A stretch of 64,000 nucleotides of DNA from contig OMYJ01000007.1 of assembly GCA_900315245.1 (NCBI GenBank), positions 29,256 to 93,255 of the forward strand, written 5' to 3'. Origin of the DNA: an uncultured Bacteroidales bacterium. GTDB lineage: Bacteria > Bacteroidota > Bacteroidia > Bacteroidales > WCHB1-69. The notes beneath the pieces are model-generated. The model did no database searches. It was not told the DNA's origin and worked only from the letters and a program-made list of their open reading frames with translations. Each line of letters begins with the position of its first letter. Position 1 is the stretch's first letter. Shown piece by piece: positions 54,341 to 62,690 of this stretch. A program made the translations under genes and the position numbers.

Positions 54341-54576
54341 TAAAAATAATTGATATAAATGTCAAGTTTCTTTTTTTATTGTTTTCATGATGTCAATTCT
54401 ATCTGATTATTCCATACGGTTTAATAAGTTTTCTTGGGCAAAGATACAACAAAACGTCCCGTTTGTCAAGGGTTTTGCGTAATTTTTTTCTCGCTGGGAA
54501 TCAATTATTTGCAAATTTGACGTTAACCATTAGTCTTGTGATTGTAAATTTTAGAGTCGTGATTTCGCAGAAAATG

Positions 54577-54680
54577 GGCGATGAATGAACGATGATGAGA
54601 GGATTGACGATGACACGATGAAAAACGAAGAGACGATGAATATTTATGGCTAATTCGTGGTAAATTCGTGACAATTCGTG
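54577..54680. repeat. GATGA words and AATTCGTG words
   Basis: 54577-54640 carries scattered CGATGA words; 54651-54680 has three AATTCGTG units 10-11 bases apart. Confidence 0.7.
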
Positions 54681-54900
54681 TTTAAAAAGAGCCTCCCCTT
54701 GCGAGTCCCAGGTTCCGTTTGGCCGGTCAAGGCGTCGCTTTAATGTTATGCAGTGGGTTTCGGAAATGCGTGTTGTTTTCGTTAAGAGAAGGCGGCCAAA
54801 CGGAATGGTGCATTTGCTGGTCGTGTCGGTTTGTTTGGTTGCTACGTGCGCGAAGCAGCCCGCTGAAGGGCTCGGTGGCGATGCCATGACCGATTGAAAC
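54681..54900. other. GC-rich structured intergenic island, possible ncRNA or mobile remnant
   Basis: Clearly more GC-rich than its flanks. TTCCGTTTGGCCG (54713-54725) and CGGCCAAACGGAA (54793-54805) form a perfect 13-bp inverted repeat around 67 bases; AGCCCGCTGAAGGGCT forms another small hairpin. Open frames on the minus strand overlap each other and have no start, promoter or domain support. Not assigned to a known RNA family. Confidence 0.45.
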
Positions 54901-54957
54901 AGAATAATGTGTATCTTCGCGCCGATTTGTTTCACATTGAAAAATCAGTATAAAGCA

Positions 54958-55251
54958 ATGAATGTCAGCGTTTTTGAAATATTGATGCTGCTCTGTTTCG
55001 CGTGCAGCTGGCCCTTTTCCATCGTAAAAGCCCTTCGAACTAAAGTGGTTCTCGGCAAAAGCCCCGTCTTCATGACAATCATCATTCTGGGCTATGTGTT
55101 CGGAATCTTGCACAAAGTGTTCTACAATTATGATTGGGTCGTCTATCTGTATCTGTTTAATTTGCTGATCGTTTCGTTCGATTTGTTCCTGTACTTCAAG
55201 TACATTGGACAGAATCGCCGCGACTTGATGTCCGAAAAAAAAGATTCTTGA
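54958..55251 (+). CDS. Small four-helix membrane protein (PQ-loop/SWEET-like)
   Basis: About 97 residues from MNVSVFEILMLLCFACSWPF. Three to four hydrophobic helices; SWPFSIVKALRTKVVLGKSP followed by FMTIIILGYVFGILHKVFYN resembles the short PQ-loop-like membrane proteins. I am not certain of the family and know no substrate. A weak box TATCTTCG lies at 54912-54919. An upstream in-frame start (54907) would lie in that box, so ATG 54958 is used. Confidence 0.65.
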   Translation: MNVSVFEILMLLCFACSWPFSIVKALRTKVVLGKSPVFMTIIILGYVFGILHKVFYNYDWVVYLYLFNLLIVSFDLFLYFKYIGQNRRDLMSEKKDS

Positions 55252-55316
55252 TACGTTTGTTGTTGTTATAACTTTGTTGTTTGGACGGAGTCAATGGAAT
55301 AATGACGGAGAAGAAA

Positions 55317-55931
55317 ATGAAAAATAACTTTCGCAAAGTGTGCCTTTTTGCTGCAGCATTTCTCTCGTATATGTGGGTGGATGCTCAAAACGCTGATAGC
55401 GTGTCTGTCTCTGCTGACACCACCGTTCTTCCCATGGCCACTGGCTATGACTGGGTCTCCTACCGCGGAAAGGCTGACATCATCGACACGGGCGGCACGC
55501 GCACCTGCAATTTCTATATGGTCAACCGCACCGACAGTATCCTTTACCTGAACATCCATGCGTATGGCGTGGAGTTGATACGCGCGGTTTTCACACCCGA
55601 CAGCATAAAATACGTCAACAAACTGACCCAACAGTATTTTTGCGACACCTACACTCCGATCAATAAATTTCTTCCGTTCACCTTTGATTTCCAGACCGTT
55701 CAGGCGCTCTTCAACGGTGAGACGGAGAAGCTGCCTCAAGGGAAAAAACTCTCGTACGAGTATTCTGCTTTTGCCCCTGTGGATAGTACAAGCTCGTTTT
55801 TCACCGAGTTCGTTTTCAAAGAGCTGAACAGGGTGATTGAAATCCGGGGTAAAATAAAGTTGATCAGGTTAAATGTGCCGGGGGTTACCAGCATCAGGAT
55901 TCCGGAAAAGTTTGAGAGGATAACGCTATAA
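55317..55931 (+). CDS. DUF4292-like exported protein
   Basis: About 204 residues from MKNNFRKVCLFAAAFLSYMW, with signal cleavage before QNAD. The mature part resembles DUF4292, a LolA/LolB-like beta-sheet fold: VSYRGKADIIDTGGTRTCNF, NIHAYGVELIRAVFTPDSIK and KFLPFTFDFQTVQALFNGE. Such proteins face the periplasm and may carry lipids or lipoproteins; no lipobox is seen here. It ends 2 bases before the queG-kdsD fusion and is probably co-transcribed with it. Confidence 0.72.
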   Translation: MKNNFRKVCLFAAAFLSYMWVDAQNADSVSVSADTTVLPMATGYDWVSYRGKADIIDTGGTRTCNFYMVNRTDSILYLNIHAYGVELIRAVFTPDSIKYVNKLTQQYFCDTYTPINKFLPFTFDFQTVQALFNGETEKLPQGKKLSYEYSAFAPVDSTSSFFTEFVFKELNRVIEIRGKIKLIRLNVPGVTSIRIPEKFERITL

Positions 55932-55933
55932 GT

Positions 55934-57829
55934 ATGTCTTCGGAAACTCTCAGTTCTCAACAGATTAAGTCGTGGGCGGCGGCGGTCGGTTTTCAGGATT
56001 GCGGCATCGCGCGTGCGCGTGTGCTTTCGGAAGCGGAGGAAGAATTCAGGCACTCGATCGATAACGCATACCATGCCGACATGCATTATCTGGAGCGTAA
56101 CATCGACAATCGTTTCAACCCTGATACGCTTCTCTCCGGTTGCAAGTCGGTGATTGTGTTGACATACAACTATTTAACAGATGATCGTCCGAAATCCGAC
56201 CGATATCAATTGGCCAGATATACATGGATTCAGGACTACCACGTTCTGGTGAAGAATCTCTTGGACGATTTAGCAGAAAAGATTGTAAACAATTATCCAT
56301 CAGTAAAATACAGGGTTACGGTGGATAGTTCTGCCATTGCCGAGAAACGATGGGCGATGGAGGCAGGGGTAGGGTATATGGGTAAGAACGGGTTGATACA
56401 CAACAAGAACGGATCATTCTTTGTCATCGGCATCTTGTTGGTGGATCAGTTTTGCGACATTTATGATGAATCTTTGCCAAAATCGGATTGTGGCAAGTGC
56501 GAAATTTGTGTGAAAAGCTGCCCCGTGAATGCCTTGGAAACACCTTTTCAAGTGGATGCCAGGCGTTGCGTTTCCTATCATAATACAGAAGATAAAATAC
56601 CGAATTACAGTGAGTTGGCATCGCAAAAATATATCTTCGGGTGTGATATTTGCCAAGAGGTTTGTCCGCATAACAAGAAAAAAAATGTCAACCCGTTGAA
56701 CGTATCGAAAAATTCCTTATTTTTGCCGCTCAAAAATGATGACTTGGAAGCGTTAAGTGAAGCGGATTTCAAGCATTATTTTTCAAATACTTCGATTCTG
56801 AGAAGGAAGTATGAAAGATTTCGTTCTTTGATAGAAGCGAAAAGGCAACAAGAGCATCGTAGAATGGAACCACAGGAAATAATCCAATATGCCACGAAAG
56901 TGTTGAGTGAAGAAGCCGAAGCGGTGTCAAAACTCACTGGTTATCTGGATGAAAATTTTGTGAAGGCCGTTCATGAGATTCTGAATTGCAAGGGTCGCGT
57001 CATTGTGACAGGCATTGGCAAGAGTGCTATCATCGGGCAGAAGATTGTCGGAACGTTCAATTCCACAGGAACCCCCGCGGTATTCATGCATGCCGCCGAC
57101 GCGGTTCACGGTGACCTGGGCATCATCCAAAAGGATGACATTGTGATTTGCCTCTCCAAAAGCGGGAACACGCCGGAAATTTCCGTCCTGATACCGTTTT
57201 TGAAAGCTAACGGGAACATCCTCATCGCTATTGTCGGCGCTATGGAATCCCTTCTGGCAAAAGAAGCGCACTATGTGCTGAATTGCACAGTGTCGCGCGA
57301 GGCAAGCCCCAACAACCTGGCCCCGACCAGCAGTGCGATGGCTCAGTTGGCCATAGGCGACGCCCTCGCTTCAACGCTTATCAAGATGCGCGGTTTCACG
57401 ACGGAAGACTTCGCGAAAGTGCATCCCGGCGGAATCCTCGGAAGAAGAACCCGACTGAAAGTCGAGGACCTCTACAAAATGAACGAGGTGCCTTCAGTAA
57501 AGGAGGACGCCAGTATGCAGGAGGTTATATTGGAGATCTCCGGCAAGCGTTTGGGAGTGACGGCAGTCGTAGATGATGACAAGGTGGTCGGTGCGATCAC
57601 AGACGGTGATCTGCGCCGTGCCATCCAACATCACCAGGATGTCATGTCGCTCAAAGCAGGCGACATCATGACCCGGAAACCTAAAACCATCCACGAGAAC
57701 ACCCTCGCCGTGGATGCGTTACAGATGATGAAAGACCATCACATCACAAACATCTTTGTGGTGGATGAAAAGGGAAAATACCTCGGCGTGATTCATATTC
57801 ACGACATTATCAAAGAGGGTATATATTGA
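55934..57829 (+). CDS. Fusion of epoxyqueuosine reductase (QueG) and arabinose-5-phosphate isomerase (KdsD)
   Basis: 631 residues in one frame. Residues 1-310 are a full QueG: N-terminal cobalamin-type fold, VDSSAIAEKRWAMEAGVGYM, cluster cysteines in DCGKCEICVKSCPVNALE (about 184-201) and CDICQEVCP (about 236-244). Residues 311-631, from MEPQEIIQYATKV, are a full KdsD/KpsF: SIS domain with VTGIGKSAIIGQKI and HAADAVHGDLGIIQ, then HPGGILGRR and two CBS domains. QueG completes queuosine in tRNA; KdsD makes arabinose 5-phosphate for KDO. The junction has no linker. A consensus promoter at 56696 and ATG 56864 could also give separate KdsD. Confidence 0.9.
   Translation: MSSETLSSQQIKSWAAAVGFQDCGIARARVLSEAEEEFRHSIDNAYHADMHYLERNIDNRFNPDTLLSGCKSVIVLTYNYLTDDRPKSDRYQLARYTWIQDYHVLVKNLLDDLAEKIVNNYPSVKYRVTVDSSAIAEKRWAMEAGVGYMGKNGLIHNKNGSFFVIGILLVDQFCDIYDESLPKSDCGKCEICVKSCPVNALETPFQVDARRCVSYHNTEDKIPNYSELASQKYIFGCDICQEVCPHNKKKNVNPLNVSKNSLFLPLKNDDLEALSEADFKHYFSNTSILRRKYERFRSLIEAKRQQEHRRMEPQEIIQYATKVLSEEAEAVSKLTGYLDENFVKAVHEILNCKGRVIVTGIGKSAIIGQKIVGTFNSTGTPAVFMHAADAVHGDLGIIQKDDIVICLSKSGNTPEISVLIPFLKANGNILIAIVGAMESLLAKEAHYVLNCTVSREASPNNLAPTSSAMAQLAIGDALASTLIKMRGFTTEDFAKVHPGGILGRRTRLKVEDLYKMNEVPSVKEDASMQEVILEISGKRLGVTAVVDDDKVVGAITDGDLRRAIQHHQDVMSLKAGDIMTRKPKTIHENTLAVDALQMMKDHHITNIFVVDEKGKYLGVIHIHDIIKEGIY
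56696..56725 (+). promoter_or_regulatory. Consensus promoter inside the queG part, in front of kdsD
   Basis: TTG (56696-56698), 19 bases, TATTTTTG (56718-56725), then CCGC: a full match to the Bacteroidota consensus. It lies 138 bases before ATG 56864, the KdsD start. Confidence 0.7.
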
Positions 57830-57912
57830 GCCCAGGTGGCGGAATGGTAGACGCGCTACATTCAGGGTGTAGTATCCGAACGGATGTGCAAGTTCGACTC
57901 TTGTTCTGGGCA
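57830..57912 (+). tRNA. tRNA-Leu (CAG)
   Basis: 83 nt with a long variable arm. Acceptor GCCCAGG/TCTGGGC, anticodon stem CTACA/TGTAG with loop TTCAGGG (anticodon CAG), discriminator A, no CCA. The first base follows the fusion gene's stop codon with no gap, so the tRNA is presumably cut from its mRNA. Confidence 0.95.
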
Positions 57913-57919
57913 CTCAAAG

Positions 57920-57946
57920 GAAAGACGGTTAAAATGGCCGTCTTTC
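57920..57946 (+). terminator. Hairpin behind tRNA-Leu
   Basis: GAAAGACGG and CCGTCTTTC pair perfectly over 9 bp; ATTGTTTT follows. A likely terminator or processing site before rsmI. Confidence 0.7.
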
Positions 57947-57967
57947 ATTGTTTTAGAATCTTTCATT

Positions 57968-58630
57968 ATGGCCAAGTTATTCATCGTACCGACCCCTATC
58001 GGAAATCTTGAAGATATCACTCTTCGCGCTCTCAATGTCTTGAAGGCCGCGGATTTGATCCTCTGCGAGGACACGCGCACCACGAAGAACCTGCTCCAAC
58101 ATTATGCTATCGAGGGCAAACGCTGCATGGCTTACCATATCTTCAACGAGCATGAACAAGTCGGGAACTACATCCGCATGATTCAGCAGGTGGAAACCAC
58201 AGCACTTGTAAGCGATGCAGGTACCCCAGGCATCTCTGACCCTGGATTTCTGCTGGTCCGGGAGGCTCTGAAGCAAGAAGTGGAGGTTGAGTGCCTGCCG
58301 GGTCCCACCGCATTCGTGCCCGCTCTTATCCAATCGGGCTTTCCCTGCAGCAGCTTTTATTTTTACGGCTTTCTGCCCCATAAAAAAGGAAAGGAAACCC
58401 TCTTGAAACGTTTCGCCGAGATGGAAGAGACGGTCGTTTTCTACGAATCTCCGCACCGGCTGTTGAAAACATTAGAGAAGATGGTTGAGGTTATGGGTGG
58501 CGAACACCCAGTGGCGGTGGCCAAGGAATTAACCAAAATCCATTCCTTCACTTTCAGAGGAACTCTTGCCGAGGCTGTTCAATACTTTGAAAACCAGCCT
58601 GTAAAGGGGGAGTTTGTACTGATAGTTTGA
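57968..58630 (+). CDS. rsmI: 16S rRNA (cytidine-1402-2'-O)-methyltransferase
   Basis: 220 residues from MAKLFIVPTPIGNLEDITLR. Further landmarks: ADLILCEDTRTTKNLL, ALVSDAGTPGISDPGFLLVR, CLPGPTAFVPALIQSGFPC, FYGFLPHKKG and FYESPHRLLKTL. It lacks the C-terminal extension of E. coli RsmI, as many members do. It methylates C1402 in the 16S decoding centre with SAM. It lies 55 bases behind tRNA-Leu. Confidence 0.95.
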   Translation: MAKLFIVPTPIGNLEDITLRALNVLKAADLILCEDTRTTKNLLQHYAIEGKRCMAYHIFNEHEQVGNYIRMIQQVETTALVSDAGTPGISDPGFLLVREALKQEVEVECLPGPTAFVPALIQSGFPCSSFYFYGFLPHKKGKETLLKRFAEMEETVVFYESPHRLLKTLEKMVEVMGGEHPVAVAKELTKIHSFTFRGTLAEAVQYFENQPVKGEFVLIV

Positions 58631-58648
58631 AAAGTGTTTGAAAAATTA

Positions 58649-58671
58649 CAACCATGAAAACAAAATATTAC
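58649..58671 (+). repeat. 23-bp sequence duplicated at 62500
   Basis: CAACCATGAAAACAAAATAT plus TAC occurs identically at 62500-62522. Here it opens a 23-codon frame (MKTKYYENKKPFRRIIRSPL...), which I do not call a gene. Confidence 0.75.
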
Positions 58672-58792
58672 GAAAACAAGAAGCCTTTTCGCCGTATCAT
58701 TCGCTCACCCCTTTGTGCAGACTGATTCTTTGATCAATTTTAATCATCAAGTTTTTCTGTTCGCTATTCTTAAAAACGCCTCCTTTCTTTTG

Positions 58793-60343
58793 TTATTTGA
58801 CAATCAGTTTCTTCGTCACGCGCCCGAACGGGGTGACTGCTTTGAGTAAATAGCATCCAGGAGTGACCGTTTCGATATTGAACTTGTCACCGGGTTGCAC
58901 ATGTATCCAGAAAGCTACGAGATTGCCGCTCATGTCATAAAGCGCCAACTCTGCTGCAAAGTCGCAAATGTTCCACTGGAAGTATTTCTCGGCAGGATTT
59001 GGAAAGGGATCGGCTTTCGGTGACTCGTTGTGCTGAGCAATGCCGGCCTCATCCCCTTGTTGCCGTTTGTCGATGACGATGTTGTTGAGCTGTGTGTTCC
59101 CGCTGTTAGCCGCAGCAAGCAACCATCGGATATAGCGTGTCTCTTCCGAAAGGGTGTAACTTCCTTGATGTGAATAGGATTCGGTACTTATGTCTGTCTC
59201 GCTCAGCGTGGCCACTGTTGACCAATTAGTGCCATCGGCAGACTCGCTTACCACAAACAGTATTCCGCTGTAGGTGGAAGGGTTGCCCCCTTTGGTCCCT
59301 TTTACATCGAACGAGAGATTCTCAGGTGCGCTGTCGAGATGTGCTATCAGAGTTGCCTGGCCTGCGTTTTTAGATTCGAATTTAGCCGAACCGTCTGCGT
59401 ACGAGGCTCCCAGTTTGACACTTCGGAAGCCGGGCAATAATTTCACCTCCATTTTGTCCACCTGGCTGTTGTCGGAAATGTCGAAAGGCAGCGTTACTAA
59501 TGAAGTAGTGTCCAGGATGGTGAATTGCGCGGTGAGTATGCCGCTGTTGTACATGCCTTCTTTTTCAGCAAACGCTTTCAAGGTTAGAGTGCTGTCAATG
59601 GTTATCGGCCCTGAGTACAGGGGCGATTGACTGTTCGGAATGGTGCCGTCCAATGTGTATCGGATGGCTGCGTCGGACGTTGAGCATTCAATAAGTATGG
59701 TCTGCGGCTCGTAATAAGTACCTGCAGAAGGGGTACAGGTCGGCGTTGACACCGTTTCCAGTACTGCTTCATTGCCGTCCGTGATGCTGATGTCGTCGAT
59801 ACGCAGCTCCACGTTGGCAGTGTTAGAAAAACGGATGTGTAGATGAGGATGGACGGGTATGTTTGGATAACAAACACGGTACCAGCCTGTTGTGCCGGTG
59901 CCAGTGGGCAAGGTGTCTTCTATCTGAAGACTTGTCCATACGATGCTGTCTGTGGAAAACTCCACCATAAGGTGACTGCCGTTCTCTGCTTTGGTCTTGC
60001 GAAGACCGCAATACAGTTTCACGGTGGCGTTTGTGGCCGCCGCCGTGTTGATTCCCGAAATCTGGAACCATTTGACAGTGTCATTGATCATGACATTCCC
60101 TCCTCCGGATGATCCTCCGTATCCTGTTGATGCACTTGATGTTCGCACATCACATGTTCCGTTACCTGTATATGATACTGTGGTGTTCTGCCAACCAGTA
60201 TAGTCTTGAATGAGGGTGTTGGAGGATGGAATACCCATGTCCTCTTCAAACAGGATGTTCTGTCCTACGCTCTTTGACGTGATTCCAGATATAAGCATCA
60301 AAGCTAATATTGCTGTTTTAATGTGGATGATTTTTTGTGTCAT
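58793..60343 (-). CDS. Secreted protein with chitobiase-like domain and type IX sorting signal
   Basis: 516 residues with a signal peptide (IKTAILALMLISGITSKSVG, before QNI). Residues about 25-195 form a jelly-roll-like region (TGWQNTTVSYTGNGTCDVRT, ANVELRIDDISITDG). Then a chitobiase/beta-hexosaminidase C-terminal-type domain (PSAGTYYEPQTILIECSTSD, YTLDGTIPNSQSPLYSGPI). The last 80 residues are a type A sorting domain: FPNPAEKYFQW, LYDMSGNLV, ending GRVTKKLIVK. So it is exported by Sec, crosses the outer membrane by type IX secretion and is likely surface-attached. No enzymatic domain is seen. Confidence 0.85.
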   Translation of the reverse strand: MTQKIIHIKTAILALMLISGITSKSVGQNILFEEDMGIPSSNTLIQDYTGWQNTTVSYTGNGTCDVRTSSASTGYGGSSGGGNVMINDTVKWFQISGINTAAATNATVKLYCGLRKTKAENGSHLMVEFSTDSIVWTSLQIEDTLPTGTGTTGWYRVCYPNIPVHPHLHIRFSNTANVELRIDDISITDGNEAVLETVSTPTCTPSAGTYYEPQTILIECSTSDAAIRYTLDGTIPNSQSPLYSGPITIDSTLTLKAFAEKEGMYNSGILTAQFTILDTTSLVTLPFDISDNSQVDKMEVKLLPGFRSVKLGASYADGSAKFESKNAGQATLIAHLDSAPENLSFDVKGTKGGNPSTYSGILFVVSESADGTNWSTVATLSETDISTESYSHQGSYTLSEETRYIRWLLAAANSGNTQLNNIVIDKRQQGDEAGIAQHNESPKADPFPNPAEKYFQWNICDFAAELALYDMSGNLVAFWIHVQPGDKFNIETVTPGCYLLKAVTPFGRVTKKLIVK

Positions 60344-60387
60344 TTCTTCTTTTTTTCAAATGAATAATTCAATAATCAAAACCACGG

Positions 60388-60395
60388 CAAATATA
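60388..60395 (-). promoter_or_regulatory. -7 promoter box for the type IX cargo gene
   Basis: Minus strand TATATTTG followed by CCG, 45 bases before the ATG. The rest of the 238-base spacer to ispH is AT-rich with no gene. Confidence 0.65.
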
Positions 60396-60581
60396 ATATT
60401 ATTTAATAATAAATAAATGTTTGGTAAAAATTATTGTGAATAAATTTTCTATACATCTGTAAAACAAGCAGATGGAAAATCTACAATTGCAATAACTAAC
60501 TAAACTTAGTTAATTTTATTTTTAAAATTAACTAATATCAGTGAAAATAAAAAACAAAGGGGGAGGAAAATGGCAGGATTT

Positions 60582-61451
60582 TTAAAATTCGGCGCACTGG
60601 TCGGCGACTTGTTGCATCAGCCACATGGGGGTTGAGGTGGCCCCGCAGATACCGATGCTTTCCGCCTGTGACAGGTCGAGTTGTTGTAGCTGTTCGACAT
60701 TGGTAAGGAAAAAGCTTCGGGGGTTGTGTTCCTTGCATATATTATATAGGTATAGGCCATTGGAACTTTTTTCACCGGATACGAAGAGGATGATGTCGAA
60801 GCTGGAGGCGAAATCAGCGATTTGTTTGGCTCGCGAGGAGACTTTTCCGCAGATTGTGTCCTCATATTCGAACCAGTCGGCGTGCCCTGCTGACCGGTAT
60901 CGCGATTGGATAGTGTCGATCAATTTTCGGTAGTTTTCCAGACTTTGTGTGGTTTGGGAGTAGAGGATGGCGGGGCGGCCGAAATCGATGCAGTTGATGT
61001 CTTCGGGTGACGAGATGACGATGCCGGTGTTCTCTGTTTGTCCTAGCAGGCCAATAACCTCGGCATGGCCTTTTTTTCCGTAAATTAAGATTTGTTTCCC
61101 TGATTTGTTCCTCATGTATTCGCCAAGAATGCGCTTTTGCAGCTTGAGAACAACGGGGCAGGTGGCGTCAATCAGATGGATGTTGTTTTCTTCCGCGATG
61201 TGGTATGTCTCTGGCGGTTCCCCGTGCGCACGTATAAGCACAGTGGTGTCTTTAAGTGACATGAACTGGTCATAGTCAATGATTTGCAACCCGATATCTG
61301 ACAAGCGTTGCACCTCTTCGCTGTTGTGGACAATATCGCCAAGACAATAGAGAGTGCTGTGCTCCATAAGGTATTTTTCCGCTGTTCGGATGGCGTTGAT
61401 CACGCCGAAGCAGAAACCGGAGTTTTGGTCAACGACGATTTTCTTGGGCAT
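60582..61451 (-). CDS. ispH: 4-hydroxy-3-methylbut-2-enyl diphosphate reductase
   Basis: 289 residues. Three cluster cysteines: SGFCFGVINA (Cys14), LIDATCPVVLKLQ and DTICGKVSSRAKQI; ICGATSTPMWLMQQV closes the active site. Last step of the non-mevalonate isoprenoid pathway, making IPP and DMAPP. It starts 2 bases behind ftsY and is probably in its operon. Confidence 0.95.
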   Translation of the reverse strand: MPKKIVVDQNSGFCFGVINAIRTAEKYLMEHSTLYCLGDIVHNSEEVQRLSDIGLQIIDYDQFMSLKDTTVLIRAHGEPPETYHIAEENNIHLIDATCPVVLKLQKRILGEYMRNKSGKQILIYGKKGHAEVIGLLGQTENTGIVISSPEDINCIDFGRPAILYSQTTQSLENYRKLIDTIQSRYRSAGHADWFEYEDTICGKVSSRAKQIADFASSFDIILFVSGEKSSNGLYLYNICKEHNPRSFFLTNVEQLQQLDLSQAESIGICGATSTPMWLMQQVADQCAEF

Positions 61452-61453
61452 GG

Positions 61454-62437
61454 CTACCAGTTGTCGGGGAACAGGGAATCGACAAATTCAACGCGGTTGA
61501 AGATTTGGAGTTGGTGGATTTTTTCTCCGACTCCGATATATTTGATGGGAACCTGGAACTGGTCGGAGATGCCGATGACCACGCCACCTTTTGCGGTGCC
61601 GTCCAGTTTGGTGATGGCCAGTGCGTTGACTTCGGTGGCGGCGGTGAACTGCTTGGCCTGTTCAAAAGCGTTTTGGCCGGTGGAGCCGTCAAGGACGAGC
61701 AGCACCTCGTGCGGGCCGTCGGGGACGAGTTTGCGGATGACATTCTTGATCTTCACCAACTCGTTCATGAGGTTGACCTTGTTGTGGAGTCGGCCGGCGG
61801 TGTCGATGATGACAACCTGGCTCTTGTTGGCGATGGCGGACTTCACAGTGTCGTATGCCACAGCAGCGGGGTCGGATCCCATTTTCTGGGCCACGATGGG
61901 CACATCGCAACGGTTGGCCCATTCGGTCAGCTGGTCGATAGCGGCGGCACGGAATGTGTCTGCAGCACCGAGCGTGACGGAATAGCCACGTTTCTTGAAC
62001 TGGTATGCCAGTTTTCCTATGGTGGTGGTCTTGCCCACGCCGTTCACGCCCACCACGAGGATGATATAGGGCGTTTCCATTTCCGGAATCACGAAATCGT
62101 TCTCTTTTTCGAGATCGTTTTCGAGGAGCAGTCCGGCAATTTCCTCCTTCAGTATCATGTTCACCTGGTCGGTGCCCAGATATTTGTCTTTGGATACACG
62201 CTTCTCGATGCGTTCGATGATTTTGAGGGTGGTCTCGATGCCCACGTCCGAAGTGACCAGCACTTCCTCCAGGTTGTCAAGCACCTCGTCATCCACTTTT
62301 GATTTACCAACGATGGTTTTTGCGAGTTTTTTGAAGAAATTCTCCTTGGATTTCTGCAATCCTTCGTTCAATTCCTTCTTTTGTTCCTCGTTAATCTCGT
62401 TTTTTTTATCTTTTTTGAAAAATGAAAAGAATCCCAT
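61454..62437 (-). CDS. ftsY: Signal recognition particle receptor FtsY
   Basis: About 327 residues from MGFFSFFKKDKKNEI; upstream in-frame codons would cross the promoter. Short charged A region, N domain helices, then the G domain: VGVNGVGKTTTIGKLAYQF, TLGAADTFRAAAIDQL, IIDTAGRLHNKVNLMNEL, ITKLDGTAKGGVVIGI and FIGVGE-type KYIGVGEKIHQL. GTPase that docks SRP-ribosome complexes at the membrane. Follows DUF4295 and rpmG, a usual Bacteroidota neighbourhood. Confidence 0.96.
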   Translation of the reverse strand: MGFFSFFKKDKKNEINEEQKKELNEGLQKSKENFFKKLAKTIVGKSKVDDEVLDNLEEVLVTSDVGIETTLKIIERIEKRVSKDKYLGTDQVNMILKEEIAGLLLENDLEKENDFVIPEMETPYIILVVGVNGVGKTTTIGKLAYQFKKRGYSVTLGAADTFRAAAIDQLTEWANRCDVPIVAQKMGSDPAAVAYDTVKSAIANKSQVVIIDTAGRLHNKVNLMNELVKIKNVIRKLVPDGPHEVLLVLDGSTGQNAFEQAKQFTAATEVNALAITKLDGTAKGGVVIGISDQFQVPIKYIGVGEKIHQLQIFNRVEFVDSLFPDNW

Positions 62438-62459
62438 ATTGCTTAAAAAAATACGGCTG

Positions 62460-62467
62460 CAAATATA
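62460..62467 (-). promoter_or_regulatory. -7 promoter box for ftsY-ispH
   Basis: Minus strand TATATTTG followed by CAGCC, 22 bases before the ATG. Confidence 0.65.
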
Positions 62468-62518
62468 CGAAAAAAGGCGGGCAGGCGCCCACCTTTTTTC
62501 AACCATGAAAACAAAATA

Positions 62519-62674
62519 TTACTTTTTAGCCAAAAAGTCTTTTACGGAGGAGGACTCTACAATCGCTTCCTTGAAGGTGTAGGCTCCAGTTTTCGGTGAG
62601 CGTTCCATTCTTACCACGCGGGTGTAGGTTACGCCACCTTCTCTTTTCAATGATGCAACAACTTTCTTTGCCAT
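62519..62674 (-). CDS. DUF4295 protein
   Basis: 51 residues: MAKKVVASLKREGGVTYTRV, VRMERSPKTGAYTFKEAIVE and SSSVKDFLAKK. A short basic Bacteroidota-specific family always found with ribosomal protein genes, and likely ribosome-associated, though unproven. Starts 16 bases behind rpmG. Its stop codon lies inside a 23-bp sequence repeated at 58649. Confidence 0.9.
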   Translation of the reverse strand: MAKKVVASLKREGGVTYTRVVRMERSPKTGAYTFKEAIVESSSVKDFLAKK

Positions 62675-62690
62675 CTCTTCTCAGTTTTTG

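Noticed and set aside
54501..55113. Overlapping minus-strand frames of 128 and 144 codons
   Set aside because: They overlap each other, cross word repeats and a GC-rich inverted repeat, and one covers the start of the 54958 gene. A structured noncoding island explains them better.
58656..58727. 23-codon frame MKTKYYENKKPF... behind rsmI
   Set aside because: Too short, no similarity, and its start lies in a 23-bp repeat also found over the DUF4295 stop codon.
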